Of a stretch of DNA of 64,000 bases, positions 19,162-28,706 are shown one piece after another; positions within the stretch are counted from its first letter, which is position 1, and each line of letters starts with the position of its first letter. Made by a program: the position numbers and the translations under genes. This DNA comes from Mucilaginibacter lacusdianchii (lineage in GTDB: Bacteria > Bacteroidota > Bacteroidia > Sphingobacteriales > Sphingobacteriaceae): contig NZ_WSRW01000002.1 in NCBI RefSeq assembly GCF_009770985.1, positions 930,001 to 994,000 of the forward strand, in the 5' to 3' direction. Below the pieces are notes generated by a model. That model was not told the DNA's origin. It did not search any database and saw only the letters and a program-made list of their open reading frames with translations.

Positions 19162-21717
19162 TTAATTTTTAATGGGGATAGTGATATTAAAAGTTGTGCC
19201 CTGATGCTGCGCCGAGGCAACAACCATGTTCCCTTTTAAAAGCTTTATTTTGTTGCGGATGGTTTTTAAACCAATGCCCTGCTTTTGTTCTTCTTTACTA
19301 TCAAAGCCCACACCATCGTCTTTCACTGTTATGATGATACTTTTTCTTTTATAAATTAAAGTTACATCTACCCTATCGGCTTGGGCGTGTTTAATTACGT
19401 TTAAAACCAGTTCCTGTACAATACGGTATATGGCAATTTCTAGGTAAGGTTCAACTTTATAATACATGCCTTCAAAATGGCATTGTGTGTGCATGGTTCT
19501 GCCAAACTGCTGGCATACATCCTGAATGGCATACCTCAGGCCAAAATCTTCTAATATACTGGGTGTAAGCTCATGCGATATCCGCCTGCATTCTTTGATA
19601 GCAGCGCTTAGCAATTGTCCGGTTAACTGCCGGGCAGATTGTATTTCCTCAATATCAACACCATATTTAGTCAGATTAACCTGCTCCAGGTTCATTTTAA
19701 CACCATATAGCAACTGCCCTAGTCCATTGTGCAAGCTTTCGGCAATTCGCTTTCGCTCTTCTTCCTGCGCACTTAAAACTGCTGTTAATATCTCTTTCTG
19801 TTTACGTTCTTCCAGTTGCTTATTTTGCTCATGTAATAATACCTGTGGCGTAATATCCTGTGATACACCTATTACGTGTGTAGCCAAGCCTGTTTTATTG
19901 CGCTTGTAAACCGTACGGCGGGTTTTTACCCAATGGATATCACCCCGGCTGTCAAATATTCGGTAAATCAGTTCATTCACCTCGTGGCTGTCGGCATTGC
20001 GCAACTGTTCAATGTTGTTTTTAAACTTCTCTTTGTCATCTGGATGAATAACGGCATCAAAAAACAGCATTCCTAGAGCTCTGATTTGTTCGACCGTTTT
20101 GTTGAACATGCGGGTAGTGTTGCCGTTGGCATATACCATACGCATAGTACGCAGATCAATTACATACAGCATATCGGGCGCAGCATCGGCTATTCCGCGT
20201 ATTAAATCGGCGTTTTCTTTTATCCTGGCCTCCGCTTGCCTGGTATGCGTAATATTCCAGTCAACACCTACCACCTGAAGCAAATCATCCGTGGCCGAAC
20301 GGATGATCTGCCCCCTTACTTTAATGGTTTTGATTTGTGCATTGGCCACTATATCCAGCGTTTCTTCAAAAGGCGAATAGCCACTTCTAATGGCATCAAC
20401 AATTCGCTTGGCAATAGGCTTGCAGCTTATGGTAGCAAAGGCTAGATATATTTCGGGTGTTACCGGTGTACCTGCTTTCAGATCAAACAGGCTATACATC
20501 CCTTCAGACCAACGGTAAACGCCGGTTTGCATATCATAATCCCAGCTACCCAGCTGTGCTAACTGCTCGGATTGCTGTAAGATAGCCTGGTCACGCAGTT
20601 TATTTTCTTCTTTCTTTTTACGCTCTGTTATGTTTTCAACAGTTACAAACAAGCCATCATCCAGCTTTACGGCCGTCCACCTGAACCAGCCATCAATACC
20701 ACTGGCTTTAAAAGATCGTTCAATATCTGCAAAACCACTTACCGTCACAGCCTGCACGTATTCATCAAAAATACCCAAATCTTTAGCTGACGGAAATGTT
20801 TCGAGCATACGCCTTCCGGTAATATCTGCACCAGCCATATTTGTTATAACTTTATTATTCCAACTGTAAATAAAGTCAACAATCTGGCCCTGATCATCAC
20901 GAACACTTTGCATTACCGACAAGCCGGTGTTAGAGGTGTTGAAAATTGCCTCGAGTAAGTTTTTGGCACGAAGTGATTCTTGCTCCGCTATTTTACGGTT
21001 GGTTATATCATCCCAAACGTGTATTACACCATCCTTATATTTAGCATTGGATATTTGAAGCCACCTGTCTCCTTCCAGAGTTTTATAATCAAGCTCATAA
21101 TTTCTAAGTTCACCAGTATTAACCACCTGGCACAATGAATTAAACTGCCGCTCACAATAGTTTTTAAGCAATGCTGCCATCGTTTTACCGGACAGGTTGG
21201 TTTGACGCAGCATTTCCTCAGTTTTCTTGCTGATAAGCAGGTGCGTAAAATCAACTATTTTTCCATCCGTGTTACGAACCGCCTGGTAAACTATCAGTCC
21301 GACGTTGGGGGCGTTAAATACACCCTCAAGAAACCCGTGACTATCTGTTAAATTCTGGTAACTTTTATTCTCTACAATATGGCTCCGTACAAATAAGGTT
21401 ACAAAGTAATCATCAACAGGCACCACCGTAACTTTATATAATGCCTGTGTTACCTCATGTGCATAGGTTTCAGTTTGTTTGCACTGCTCTTTTACTGCTT
21501 GCTGATACGATTTATAAACTAACGGTAACCGGATGCACTCCAAACAGCAATTTACAGATTTACCGATTACATTTAAAGAATCAACATTGAATAGCTCGGT
21601 GAAACTTGGGTTGATGTATAAACATTTGCCTTGCGCGTCTGACAATAATACGCCATCCGTCAGGCTGTCATACATAGTCTGATATTGTTTCAGCGAATAT
21701 AAAATCTCTGTTACCAT
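19162..21717 (-). CDS. Multi-PAS sensor histidine kinase (HisKA_3 type), orphan
   Basis: 851 residues, no membrane helix. Several PAS domains run in series from the N-terminus: DSLTDGVLLSDAQGKCLYIN, then NAPNVGLIVYQAVRN, NTSNTGLSVMQSVRD, a PAS_3-like LGSWDYDMQTGVYRWSEGM and DAAPDMLYVIDLRTMRMVYAN. A short coiled segment leads to a HisKA_3 dimerisation domain with the phospho-accepting His663 (RIAESLHNGLGQLL), then HATPase with VIKHAQADRV, DDGVGFDS and QGIGLKTIRNKI. HisKA_3 kinases normally partner NarL/LuxR-type response regulators; none lies next to it. It converges with the LacI gene and may sense a soluble ligand or redox state in the cytosol. Confidence 0.93.
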   Translation of the reverse strand: MVTEILYSLKQYQTMYDSLTDGVLLSDAQGKCLYINPSFTELFNVDSLNVIGKSVNCCLECIRLPLVYKSYQQAVKEQCKQTETYAHEVTQALYKVTVVPVDDYFVTLFVRSHIVENKSYQNLTDSHGFLEGVFNAPNVGLIVYQAVRNTDGKIVDFTHLLISKKTEEMLRQTNLSGKTMAALLKNYCERQFNSLCQVVNTGELRNYELDYKTLEGDRWLQISNAKYKDGVIHVWDDITNRKIAEQESLRAKNLLEAIFNTSNTGLSVMQSVRDDQGQIVDFIYSWNNKVITNMAGADITGRRMLETFPSAKDLGIFDEYVQAVTVSGFADIERSFKASGIDGWFRWTAVKLDDGLFVTVENITERKKKEENKLRDQAILQQSEQLAQLGSWDYDMQTGVYRWSEGMYSLFDLKAGTPVTPEIYLAFATISCKPIAKRIVDAIRSGYSPFEETLDIVANAQIKTIKVRGQIIRSATDDLLQVVGVDWNITHTRQAEARIKENADLIRGIADAAPDMLYVIDLRTMRMVYANGNTTRMFNKTVEQIRALGMLFFDAVIHPDDKEKFKNNIEQLRNADSHEVNELIYRIFDSRGDIHWVKTRRTVYKRNKTGLATHVIGVSQDITPQVLLHEQNKQLEERKQKEILTAVLSAQEEERKRIAESLHNGLGQLLYGVKMNLEQVNLTKYGVDIEEIQSARQLTGQLLSAAIKECRRISHELTPSILEDFGLRYAIQDVCQQFGRTMHTQCHFEGMYYKVEPYLEIAIYRIVQELVLNVIKHAQADRVDVTLIYKRKSIIITVKDDGVGFDSKEEQKQGIGLKTIRNKIKLLKGNMVVASAQHQGTTFNITIPIKN

Positions 21718-21864
21718 TAAGATATAATTGGTCAGAAATAAAGAATTAGGAAATAAGTAATTGGCTGTTAGTTAAATATTCCTCAGCAATATTTTGTTTT
21801 CATAAAATGCAGCTAAGCGGATCGGCAGAGTTATCGTCAAAAATAATAAATGCAACCAATTTAT

Positions 21865-22845
21865 TTAACCCTTAGGTACAAACTTCACCACCTGATTTTT
21901 GATGGGTTTTAGTGTTTTAAGATAGGTAAAAATAGCTTTTATATCCTTGTCTGTCATACCCGCGTACATGGTCCAGGGCATGATAGAATTAAACTCGCCG
22001 GCTCTTACTACCTGATGTGTAGCGCTTTCGGTGCGGAACCGGGCAAAACGACTTACAAACTGTTCGGGTGTCCAGCTACCAATACCCGTAGCATCCGGCG
22101 TTAAATTGGACGATGATACTTTACCCGTAGGTAAATCAAAAGTTCGGCCACCTGCAAATTCCAATCCGGCTATAAGCTCGCCTTTGTTCACCTGTGTATG
22201 GCAATCCTGGCAGGCCGCCGTACTTACCAGATACTTACCGTAAGCCAACTGATTAGCCGTATCCGGCTTAGGCTGCAAGTGCGCTTTTGCAGGCATGGTA
22301 CGCATAATGAAGTTGACCGGAAAATCGGCTTTAGATGCAGGTACCTCATTTTCAATAGCAGGCAGCGTACGCAGGTAAGCAATTACCGCAATAACATCGG
22401 CAGAATCGGCCCGGCCATAATAATGATAAGGCATTACCGGAAAAATAGGTTCGCCATTATTACGAACACCGGTGGTAATGGCTCGAAATAGCTCACCATC
22501 CGTCCAGCTTTTTAAAGCGGCCGGTGTAATATTAGGCGCATAGAAGGTTCCGGGAAATCCAACTTCGGGACCAAATCGGTCGCCGCCTTTACCGGCGGTA
22601 CCAGCTACCATTGGCCCTGCAAACTCGCTAAAATTACGTGTGCTATGGCAATCTATGCACGACATAACATGATTAGCCATATAGCGGCCGCGTTCTATCA
22701 TTTGCGGATTGCTTATAATTTTGATTTGTGGTGCTGCACCTACATCAGGCTTAAAATAGCGCACATAGCCCAGGCCAGATGTAATTACAACAAGTACCAC
22801 CAACAAAATAAGCAATATAGCTTTGCCGGGCTTTTTCATTTTCAT
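21865..22845 (-). CDS. Di-haem cytochrome c
   Basis: 326 residues with an N-terminal membrane anchor or signal (KAILLILLVVLVVITSGLGYV, about residues 8-28). Two c-type haem sites: CIDCH (63-67) and CQDCH (212-216), each in a cytochrome-c fold, with later Met residues (for example SIMPWTMYAGM) as possible axial ligands. This layout matches the membrane-attached di-haem cytochromes that accept electrons from periplasmic alcohol, aldehyde or sugar dehydrogenases, but no dehydrogenase gene is adjacent. It lies upstream of the PAS kinase on the same strand and is divergent from the LiaF-like gene. Confidence 0.9.
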   Translation of the reverse strand: MKMKKPGKAILLILLVVLVVITSGLGYVRYFKPDVGAAPQIKIISNPQMIERGRYMANHVMSCIDCHSTRNFSEFAGPMVAGTAGKGGDRFGPEVGFPGTFYAPNITPAALKSWTDGELFRAITTGVRNNGEPIFPVMPYHYYGRADSADVIAVIAYLRTLPAIENEVPASKADFPVNFIMRTMPAKAHLQPKPDTANQLAYGKYLVSTAACQDCHTQVNKGELIAGLEFAGGRTFDLPTGKVSSSNLTPDATGIGSWTPEQFVSRFARFRTESATHQVVRAGEFNSIMPWTMYAGMTDKDIKAIFTYLKTLKPIKNQVVKFVPKG

Positions 22846-22984
22846 GATTGTGATATGTAAGGTAACTGATTATAAATTTAAGTAAATACTTACACTTTTT
22901 ACCGATATTTTTTTACACAAAGAATTTCTCACCGACAAAATACCGCCGTTTACCGATAACTTAAACCCGGTTACCACTTTTGTA

Positions 22985-23015
22985 TTGGCTCAATTTAGTT
23001 GTTGATGTACATTTG
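22985..23015 (+). promoter_or_regulatory. Promoter of the LiaF-like gene
   Basis: TTG (22985-22987), a 20-bp spacer and TACATTTG (23008-23015), an exact TAnnTTTG -7 box. The predicted start of transcription near 23022 lies inside the longer TTG-initiated frame and so decides for the ATG at 23046. Confidence 0.6.
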
Positions 23016-23045
23016 AAGCAACAAAGAATATTTAATACTACTACA

Positions 23046-23873
23046 ATGAGTATCGAAACATATCCTAACCGCCCACAAAATAATGGCAAAGCCGTGGCCG
23101 GATTTATTTTGTTAGCTGTAGGCGGCTTGCTTTTGTTAAAGCAGTTTACCTTTTTCTTTTTTCCAAGCTGGATATTTAGTTTTCCGAGCTTGTTAATTAT
23201 TATAGGCCTTTATATAGGCGCCAAAAACAACTTCCGTAATTCGGCCTGGCTTATTATGGTGGTAATAGGCAGTATCTTTTTACTGAACCGAATTTTTGAC
23301 GGGTTTGATTTGCGCCAGTTTGTATGGCCACTGGTATTAATAGCTTTAGGTTTATGGTTTATTTTAAAACGAAATAATCATAAAGACCCTGACCACTGGA
23401 CTCAAAAAAAAACTGTTGATTTTTCAAACATTCCGGAAGTAGATTATACCGTACCTGACCCTAACGCACCTACTGCCGGTACAGACAATACTTACACCAA
23501 TCAAACCAATACAAATACGCCACCACCCTACGGCGAAGACTTTGTAGATTCAGTAACGGTATTTAGCAACCAAAAAAAAACGATTCTGTCTAAAAATTTC
23601 AGAGGCGGGGATATTGTAAACATTTTTGGCGGATCGGAACTGGATCTTACCCAGGCTGATATTAACGGCCGCGTGGTACTGGACATTGTACAAGTATTTG
23701 GCGGCTTAAAGCTGATTGTACCACCACACTGGCAAATTGTGTCTGATCAGGCAGTGATATTTGCCGGTGTTGATGATAAACGTTTTAATAAAACAACCCC
23801 GCAAAGCCCAGATAAACTATTGGTAATTAAAGGCACCTCCATTTTTGCAGGTGTAGATATACGTAGTTATTAA
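23046..23873 (+). CDS. LiaF-like membrane protein with cell-wall-stress-type C-terminal domain
   Basis: 275 residues from ATG 23046. Four hydrophobic segments (about 18-98: AGFILLAVGGLLLLKQF, PSLLIIIGLYIGA, AWLIMVVIGSIFLLNRIF, FVWPLVLIALGLWFIL) form the LiaI/LiaF-like domain. A polar Asn/Thr/Pro linker (about 125-160) leads to a beta-helical C-terminal domain (FRGGDIVNIFGGSELDLTQA, VVLDIVQVFGGLKLIVPP, SIFAGVDIRSY) typical of LiaF and related envelope proteins. LiaF homologues restrain envelope-stress kinases. The histidine kinase and response regulator 155 bp downstream on the same strand are plausible partners. Confidence 0.85.
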   Translation: MSIETYPNRPQNNGKAVAGFILLAVGGLLLLKQFTFFFFPSWIFSFPSLLIIIGLYIGAKNNFRNSAWLIMVVIGSIFLLNRIFDGFDLRQFVWPLVLIALGLWFILKRNNHKDPDHWTQKKTVDFSNIPEVDYTVPDPNAPTAGTDNTYTNQTNTNTPPPYGEDFVDSVTVFSNQKKTILSKNFRGGDIVNIFGGSELDLTQADINGRVVLDIVQVFGGLKLIVPPHWQIVSDQAVIFAGVDDKRFNKTTPQSPDKLLVIKGTSIFAGVDIRSY

Positions 23874-24027
23874 CCTCTAAAATCTTTACATTATGAACTG
23901 GTATTTAGTAATCGTCAGCATTCACACGATTTTTAAAACTTTATCCAAACACGTTTAAAGATTTAAGTCGTACTCCATCAATCACCCTCAATCAATCACC
24001 TTTAACTGACCGCAATTTTTTGCCAAA

Positions 24028-25062
24028 ATGGCTACATCAACAACCGTATTCAGTAAACTGAACATCGCTTTTGCCTTAGGCGGACTGGCCTGGGCCGGTT
24101 TACAAGCTTACGTAGTGCAAAGCTTTGGCTTTAACTGGTACGTTGCCATTACGGATAGTTTAACATGCACCCTGCCCCTGGCGGCGTCATGCTGGCTTAT
24201 TAACAACAATTTGCGGTATTACCAGCCGGGTAAGGGCAGCTATATCAACCTGTTTTTCTGGTGCCTGGCACTGGCAGGTGGCTGCACCTTACTGGTTAGG
24301 TTTACTCTGCCTATGTTTGGATTAGGACAGACGTATGATGTTTTTATTAACCAATCTACCTTGTTGCGTTTCTTTTCATGCTTTATGGCCATAGGATGGA
24401 TGGCCATGATAAGCCTGATATGGTATGTATTGCAAGACCAGAAAGAAAACGAAAAGCGCAAAGCCGAAGCCGAACAGCTGGCACGCGATGCCGAACTATA
24501 CAATTTGCGTCAGCAACTACAACCCCACTTCCTTTTTAACAGCTTAAATTCCATCAACGCGCTTATTGGCTTTAAACCTGATGAAGCCCGCAAAATGATA
24601 CACCAGCTATCTGACTTTTTACGGGGCACCCTTAACAAGGATGAGCAGAAGCAGGTAACTTTATGCGACGAACTGAAACACCTGAATCTTTATCTGGAAA
24701 TTGAAAAAGTTCGTTTTGGACATCGGCTCAAAACCGAAATCAGCAGCGATACGAATTCGGGCGATGCCATGCTGCCGCCGTTACTTTTACAACCTATTGT
24801 TGAAAATGCCATTAAATTTGGCTTGTATGACACCACTGGCGAGGTAACCGTAAGTATACGTGCCGAAATGGAAGATAGCTACCTGGTGGTAATGGTGCAA
24901 AATCCATACGACCCACAAACCGCCCGGCCCCGCCAAGGCACCGGCTTTGGTTTAAGCGGCATACAACGTCGGCTTTATTTGTTATTTGCCCGGAATGATT
25001 TGGTGGAAACTTTCACAAATGATGATATATTTACCATCCTGATTAAGATTCCGCAAGCATGA
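24028..25062 (+). CDS. LytS/YpdA-type membrane histidine kinase
   Basis: 344 residues. Four hydrophobic segments in residues 10-135, a short coiled linker rich in Glu/Lys/Ala, then the His_kinase domain with phospho-accepting His167 in QLQPHFLFNSLNSINAL and an ATP-binding region (LPPLLLQPIVENAIKFG, GTGFGLSGIQRRL). Its stop overlaps the start of the LytTR response regulator by 4 bp, so the two are a co-translated pair. The neighbouring LiaF-like gene suggests an envelope-related signal, but the stimulus is unknown. Confidence 0.93.
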   Translation: MATSTTVFSKLNIAFALGGLAWAGLQAYVVQSFGFNWYVAITDSLTCTLPLAASCWLINNNLRYYQPGKGSYINLFFWCLALAGGCTLLVRFTLPMFGLGQTYDVFINQSTLLRFFSCFMAIGWMAMISLIWYVLQDQKENEKRKAEAEQLARDAELYNLRQQLQPHFLFNSLNSINALIGFKPDEARKMIHQLSDFLRGTLNKDEQKQVTLCDELKHLNLYLEIEKVRFGHRLKTEISSDTNSGDAMLPPLLLQPIVENAIKFGLYDTTGEVTVSIRAEMEDSYLVVMVQNPYDPQTARPRQGTGFGLSGIQRRLYLLFARNDLVETFTNDDIFTILIKIPQA

Positions 25063-25805
25063 AACGCGCCCTTATTATTGACGACGAACCTTTAGCCCGA
25101 ATGGTGGTACAAGAGTACCTGATGCCTTTTAAGGATATACAGGTTTTACAGGAATGTGGTGACGGATTTGAAGGCATCAAAGCCATTATGCAGCACCAAC
25201 CCGACCTGATATTTTTGGATGTGCAGATGCCAAAAATAAACGGCTTTGAAATGCTTGAACTGGTTGACCAACCACCGCAGGTAATTTTTACCACTGCTTT
25301 TGATGAATACGCCATTAAAGCTTTTGAAGCTCACGCAGTTGATTACCTGCTTAAACCTTTTTCGCGCGAGCGTTTCAATAAGGCCATCGAAAAATACTTA
25401 AGTCAGGCAGTGATACAGCCACAGGCAAACAAGCAGACAGAACAGTTGCTGGAAGCTGTTGCGCAGTCGCCATCACAGCATGAACGTATTGTGGTTAAAA
25501 CCGGCACGAAAGTTAAGATTATCCCTGTGCAGGACGTAGAATACTTATCGGCCGATGATGACTACGTAAGCATTCATACGGCCGAAGGCGCTTTCTTGAA
25601 AAATAAAACCATGAGCTTTTTTGAGCAAACGCTGGATGCCCGACAGTTTGTGCGGGTGCACCGCTCTTTTATCATTAGTATCCCGCAAATTACGCGTATT
25701 GATCCTTATGAGAAAGATACTCATTTGGCTATCTTGAAATCCGGTGCTAAAATACCGGTAAGTAAAAGTGGGTATGTGAAACTTAGGCAGGTGCTGGGTT
25801 TGTAA
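25059..25805 (+). CDS. LytTR-family response regulator
   Basis: 248 residues. Receiver domain 1-120 with acidic pocket Asp8-Asp9, phospho-acceptor Asp54 (DLIFLDVQMP), Thr and Lys in FTTAF and LLKPFSRERF. A linker is followed by a LytTR DNA-binding domain (about 145-248: VEYLSADDDYVSIHT, LDARQFVRVHRSFIISI). It is the cognate partner of the upstream kinase (ATGA overlap). Targets are unknown; no repeated LytTR site was noticed. The stop codon lies inside a bidirectional terminator. Confidence 0.94.
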   Translation: MKRALIIDDEPLARMVVQEYLMPFKDIQVLQECGDGFEGIKAIMQHQPDLIFLDVQMPKINGFEMLELVDQPPQVIFTTAFDEYAIKAFEAHAVDYLLKPFSRERFNKAIEKYLSQAVIQPQANKQTEQLLEAVAQSPSQHERIVVKTGTKVKIIPVQDVEYLSADDDYVSIHTAEGAFLKNKTMSFFEQTLDARQFVRVHRSFIISIPQITRIDPYEKDTHLAILKSGAKIPVSKSGYVKLRQVLGL

Positions 25806-25854
25806 AATAAGGAAGCGGCTTAGTAGATTTACTAAGCCGCTTCCTTATTTTACA
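25801..25854. terminator. Bidirectional terminator spanning two stop codons
   Basis: Perfect 25-bp arms (25801-25825 and 25830-25854) with a 4-nt loop and A/T-rich feet. The stem includes the stop codons of both the LytTR gene and the convergent 242-residue gene. Confidence 0.88.
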
Positions 25855-26578
25855 ATGTATTATAATATGCTATCAATTCGTCTAGATCTTTGTCTTTACT
25901 AATTTTCAGCTTGTGAGAATCGATATAGTTTGAAAGTTGCTGGCTCTTGTCTGAAAAAACACTTAGTATACTGTCTTTATCTTTTTTCAATTCAGACATA
26001 CTGTTATTCTTATATATGTAATAACTAATGTTATTTGTTACATACTCTTGTTGTGTTCCGTATGATTTTCTCCAAGCTGTCTTTTTTGTAAACAATCTTA
26101 ATAGTTTTCCATCTTTACCTCCAAGAACCTGATAAAGCGTCATTTCACCGTTTCCGTTTACAGCCGGAAATCCACTTTCAAAGAGGTATTCAGAACCATT
26201 TTTATTTTTGATAACAATGCTTTTAAGATTATTAACAAATATAGGGTTTGAGGGGGTGGTACTATTTTCAGACTCATCAGCTACTAAAAACTGATTCACC
26301 AAGTCAAGCTTCGCTTTCTCTATCTTATATCGTTTCCCGTCATTAGTGATAGCTTGTGTTTCCATGAATTGATCTTGAAAGAAAGGGCTACCATCTATCT
26401 TATTAATCCGATCATAATAAACTTCTTTCGAGGCAGGAGCCATCATAGCATTCCACATAATGCCTGTTCGAACATCAGTTGATTGTGCTTTTACTTCTGT
26501 TTTTACAACGATTATTGAACTAAAGAGCAGAACAGTAGTAAAGATTTTTTTCGTAGTCTTTTTAACAAGCGATTTCAT
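25850..26578 (-). CDS. Secreted protein of unknown function
   Basis: 242 residues with a clear signal peptide (KKIFTTVLLFSSIIVVKTEVKAQ, cleavage near residue 32). The mature part is polar and Lys/Asn/Ser-rich, with no Cys and no recognised domain; recurring Tyr-rich stretches (KEVYYDRINK, NNISYYIYKNNS) suggest a beta-rich fold, perhaps an outer-surface or periplasmic protein. It is monocistronic: the terminator above lies at its 3' end, and a 271-bp gap to the next start holds nothing recognisable apart from the end of the DUF3891 gene. Its lower GC content than its neighbours could mean recent acquisition. Confidence 0.75.
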   Translation of the reverse strand: MKSLVKKTTKKIFTTVLLFSSIIVVKTEVKAQSTDVRTGIMWNAMMAPASKEVYYDRINKIDGSPFFQDQFMETQAITNDGKRYKIEKAKLDLVNQFLVADESENSTTPSNPIFVNNLKSIVIKNKNGSEYLFESGFPAVNGNGEMTLYQVLGGKDGKLLRLFTKKTAWRKSYGTQQEYVTNNISYYIYKNNSMSELKKDKDSILSVFSDKSQQLSNYIDSHKLKISKDKDLDELIAYYNTL

Positions 26579-26649
26579 AATTGCAATTTCTATTGTTTAA
26601 GGTTTACTGTGTAAAATACAGAAAAATAATTAAAGCAATAACAAAAGCT

Positions 26650-27378
26650 TCAATGCTTTTTAAAAACCAAATTTAATTCATATACCTCCGCAGCTAAAAA
26701 CGCCTTTTTAAACTCTTCATTATTTGCAAACTTCAACTGCGTAAGCAATCTTGCCTCCACACACACCTCAAACTTGTCTTCCTCAAACGGCCAAGGGCTT
26801 ACTGTCAATGTATCATCGGCATTTTGCTTCAGTTGATGTTCGCTTTTAGCAGGACCCCTGCTGATGTCTATACCACGCTGCTCGGGTTGTACTTTGTGCT
26901 GGCAAAGCAACAAGGACAAAGCATCGCACCATTCAAGCAGGCTATAAAGTTTATCAGCCTCGGCTTTTTCTATTCCAAGTTCTTTACGCAGCTTTTTTTG
27001 CAGCTTGGCTTGTTCTGCTAAGTAAGCTTTTATCTCTGCGTTGTGTTTTGCTTCGTCATGATACAAAAAATCCATATGCAGGGAATGCAGCAGGGCAATA
27101 TACCGGCTTTTAGAAAGGGAAAACTCTGTCACACGGCGACAAAACTCCGGATCGAACGAGCGCATGGCAAAATGTAGCGGACCGCCCTGCGGCGTAAGCA
27201 ACTCGTCGTTCTCTAACTCAATATGCGCATCATCATGTTCGGCAACAGCCAAAAGGGTTTCCATCCATCGTTTGGGACGTTGCTTTTGTGCCCAATGCAA
27301 CATGAATTGCCCCGCCAATAGCCCATGTGCCCTTTGGGTGATAATTTCCCATCCCTGTTCTGTGTAATTTACAATCAT
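26650..27378 (-). CDS. DUF3891 family protein
   Basis: 242 residues from ATG 27378 (MIVNYTEQGWEIITQRAHGL). An ATG at 27447 is in frame but lies inside the terminator of the preceding gene. Helical protein with conserved His/Asp motifs: QRAHGLLAGQF, AVAEHDDAHIE, FLYHDEAKHNAEI and LEWCDALSLLLCQH, reminiscent of a metal-binding helical bundle. The DUF3891 family has no established function. Confidence 0.78.
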   Translation of the reverse strand: MIVNYTEQGWEIITQRAHGLLAGQFMLHWAQKQRPKRWMETLLAVAEHDDAHIELENDELLTPQGGPLHFAMRSFDPEFCRRVTEFSLSKSRYIALLHSLHMDFLYHDEAKHNAEIKAYLAEQAKLQKKLRKELGIEKAEADKLYSLLEWCDALSLLLCQHKVQPEQRGIDISRGPAKSEHQLKQNADDTLTVSPWPFEEDKFEVCVEARLLTQLKFANNEEFKKAFLAAEVYELNLVFKKH

Positions 27379-27439
27379 AGCTTTTGCAGTACATAGTTGG
27401 GAACAGGTTTGGAGGTTGTTGTGTTTGATTAGAAACAAT

Positions 27440-27465
27440 AAACCCATCCTTGCAGGGATGGGTTT
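27440..27465 (-). terminator. Terminator of the Pro/Glu/Ala-rich protein gene
   Basis: Stem AAACCCATCC (27440-27449) with GGATGGGTTT (27456-27465) and a 6-nt loop, 8 bp past the stop of the gene ending at 27474, followed on the minus strand by U-rich sequence. Confidence 0.7.
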
Positions 27466-27473
27466 ACTTATAA

Positions 27474-28631
27474 TTATTGTGGAAACCGCTTACGCAATAT
27501 GCTATAAAACTTTTCGACTGTTATTGGTTTATCTGCCCAGTTGTTTTTAGTCATATAGTTGTTTTTCAAAAACCGATCGGCTTCATCAAAACTTTTGCTA
27601 CGATTTAGCAGTTCAATAGCCTCGCTGTAAGCCAAACTATAGCCGTTAAACAGATCCTTCACAAACAGCATTTTATCATTCAAATTAATGGCCGATTTAA
27701 GATCGGTGATGGATTGGCTTTGAAAAGATGTTGCTGTATTGGTATTACCATGCAGCTGGGCCGACAGGCGCTGATTTAATGTAAGTACCGGCTCTTCGGC
27801 TTTTGGGGCTTGAGGCGTGGGTGCTGGTTGTGAAGTAAACAGATTAGGAGCACTTACAGGCTGTTCCACTACTGGGTCTTGTGATGCTTTTACAGGTTCA
27901 GTATGTTGTACCGGTTCCGGCTCGGCTGGAGCAGGAGCTGGGAAAGCAGGCTCGGGCTGTGCCGGCGCCGTAAACACTGCCGGAACTGGTTCTGATGCAC
28001 TCACTTCTTCTGTATGGCTGCTGCTGATGCTAAAGTCATGATGTGGTGCCGACGTTTGCGACTCCTCACGCATAAAAGAATAAAAATCCTGGCGCGCGGG
28101 TTCTATATTAATTTCAGGTGCAGGTGCATCCTCTACCGATGCTACAACTGGCTCAGCCACCGGTTCCTGATATTCAGGTTCGGCTTGTGGTGCAGGTTGT
28201 TCAAATACCGGCAGCTCTGCTACAGGTTCTTCAGTAACTATCGGTTCGTCAACAACAGCCGGCGTTTCAGGTGTTACAGGCCAAGGATCATACACTACAG
28301 CGCTCTCAGCCAGCGGTGGCAGTGGTGCAGCAAATGATTCGGCTATATCTTCGTCTACCGGTAATTCGGCATGATGGTGCAGCGTTGGTGCAGGCTCGGG
28401 CTCCGGTTGCTGTGTTACAGCCGGTGTAACCGGCTCAATTTTGCTGCCGCCGGTATGTTGGTTTAGCTTGCGCAATATCTCGGTATGGTCGGTTAAAAAA
28501 TGTGCGCTGGCAGCAAAAAGCTCTAAATCAAGGTCGCTAAACTCGTCATTTTGCGATTGCAAATAATCATGTTGCTCATTCAATTCTTTTAAAATACCAC
28601 CTATCTTCTTAAATATTTCCTGTTGTTTCAT
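27474..28631 (-). CDS. Conserved hypothetical protein with long Pro/Glu/Ala-rich linker
   Basis: 385 residues from ATG 28631; the upstream TTG at 28661 is less likely. Three parts are visible: an N-terminal helical segment (1-70: [20 protein letters not shown]), a low-complexity linker of about 230 residues dominated by Pro, Glu, Ala and Val, and a conserved C-terminal helical domain of about 100 residues ([40 protein letters not shown]). No signal peptide or membrane helix. Function unknown; the layout resembles cytoplasmic proteins in which a flexible linker joins two binding domains. Divergent from the thymidine kinase with 75 bp between starts. Confidence 0.75.
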   Translation of the reverse strand: MKQQEIFKKIGGILKELNEQHDYLQSQNDEFSDLDLELFAASAHFLTDHTEILRKLNQHTGGSKIEPVTPAVTQQPEPEPAPTLHHHAELPVDEDIAESFAAPLPPLAESAVVYDPWPVTPETPAVVDEPIVTEEPVAELPVFEQPAPQAEPEYQEPVAEPVVASVEDAPAPEINIEPARQDFYSFMREESQTSAPHHDFSISSSHTEEVSASEPVPAVFTAPAQPEPAFPAPAPAEPEPVQHTEPVKASQDPVVEQPVSAPNLFTSQPAPTPQAPKAEEPVLTLNQRLSAQLHGNTNTATSFQSQSITDLKSAINLNDKMLFVKDLFNGYSLAYSEAIELLNRSKSFDEADRFLKNNYMTKNNWADKPITVEKFYSILRKRFPQ

Positions 28632-28706
28632 GTTGCTGATGTTGAAAACGTACCTATCCAAAAGTAAGATATAATTCTGATATTAGCCGGCTGTAAAGTT
28701 TTTGGA

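Noticed and set aside
22980..23045. TTG-initiated N-terminal extension of the LiaF-like protein
   Set aside because: It overlaps the predicted promoter (TTG-N20-TACATTTG) and would precede the transcription start; the ATG at 23046 starts a normal membrane protein.
27379..27447. ATG at 27447 as start of the DUF3891 gene
   Set aside because: It lies inside the terminator stem of the preceding gene, and MIVNYTEQGW at 27378 looks like the family N-terminus.
27817..28337. Plus-strand ORFs rich in Gly, Ala, Ser, Cys or Arg/Tyr
   Set aside because: They are antisense to the Pro/Glu/Ala-rich linker of the minus-strand gene; the low-complexity codons create open frames on the opposite strand.
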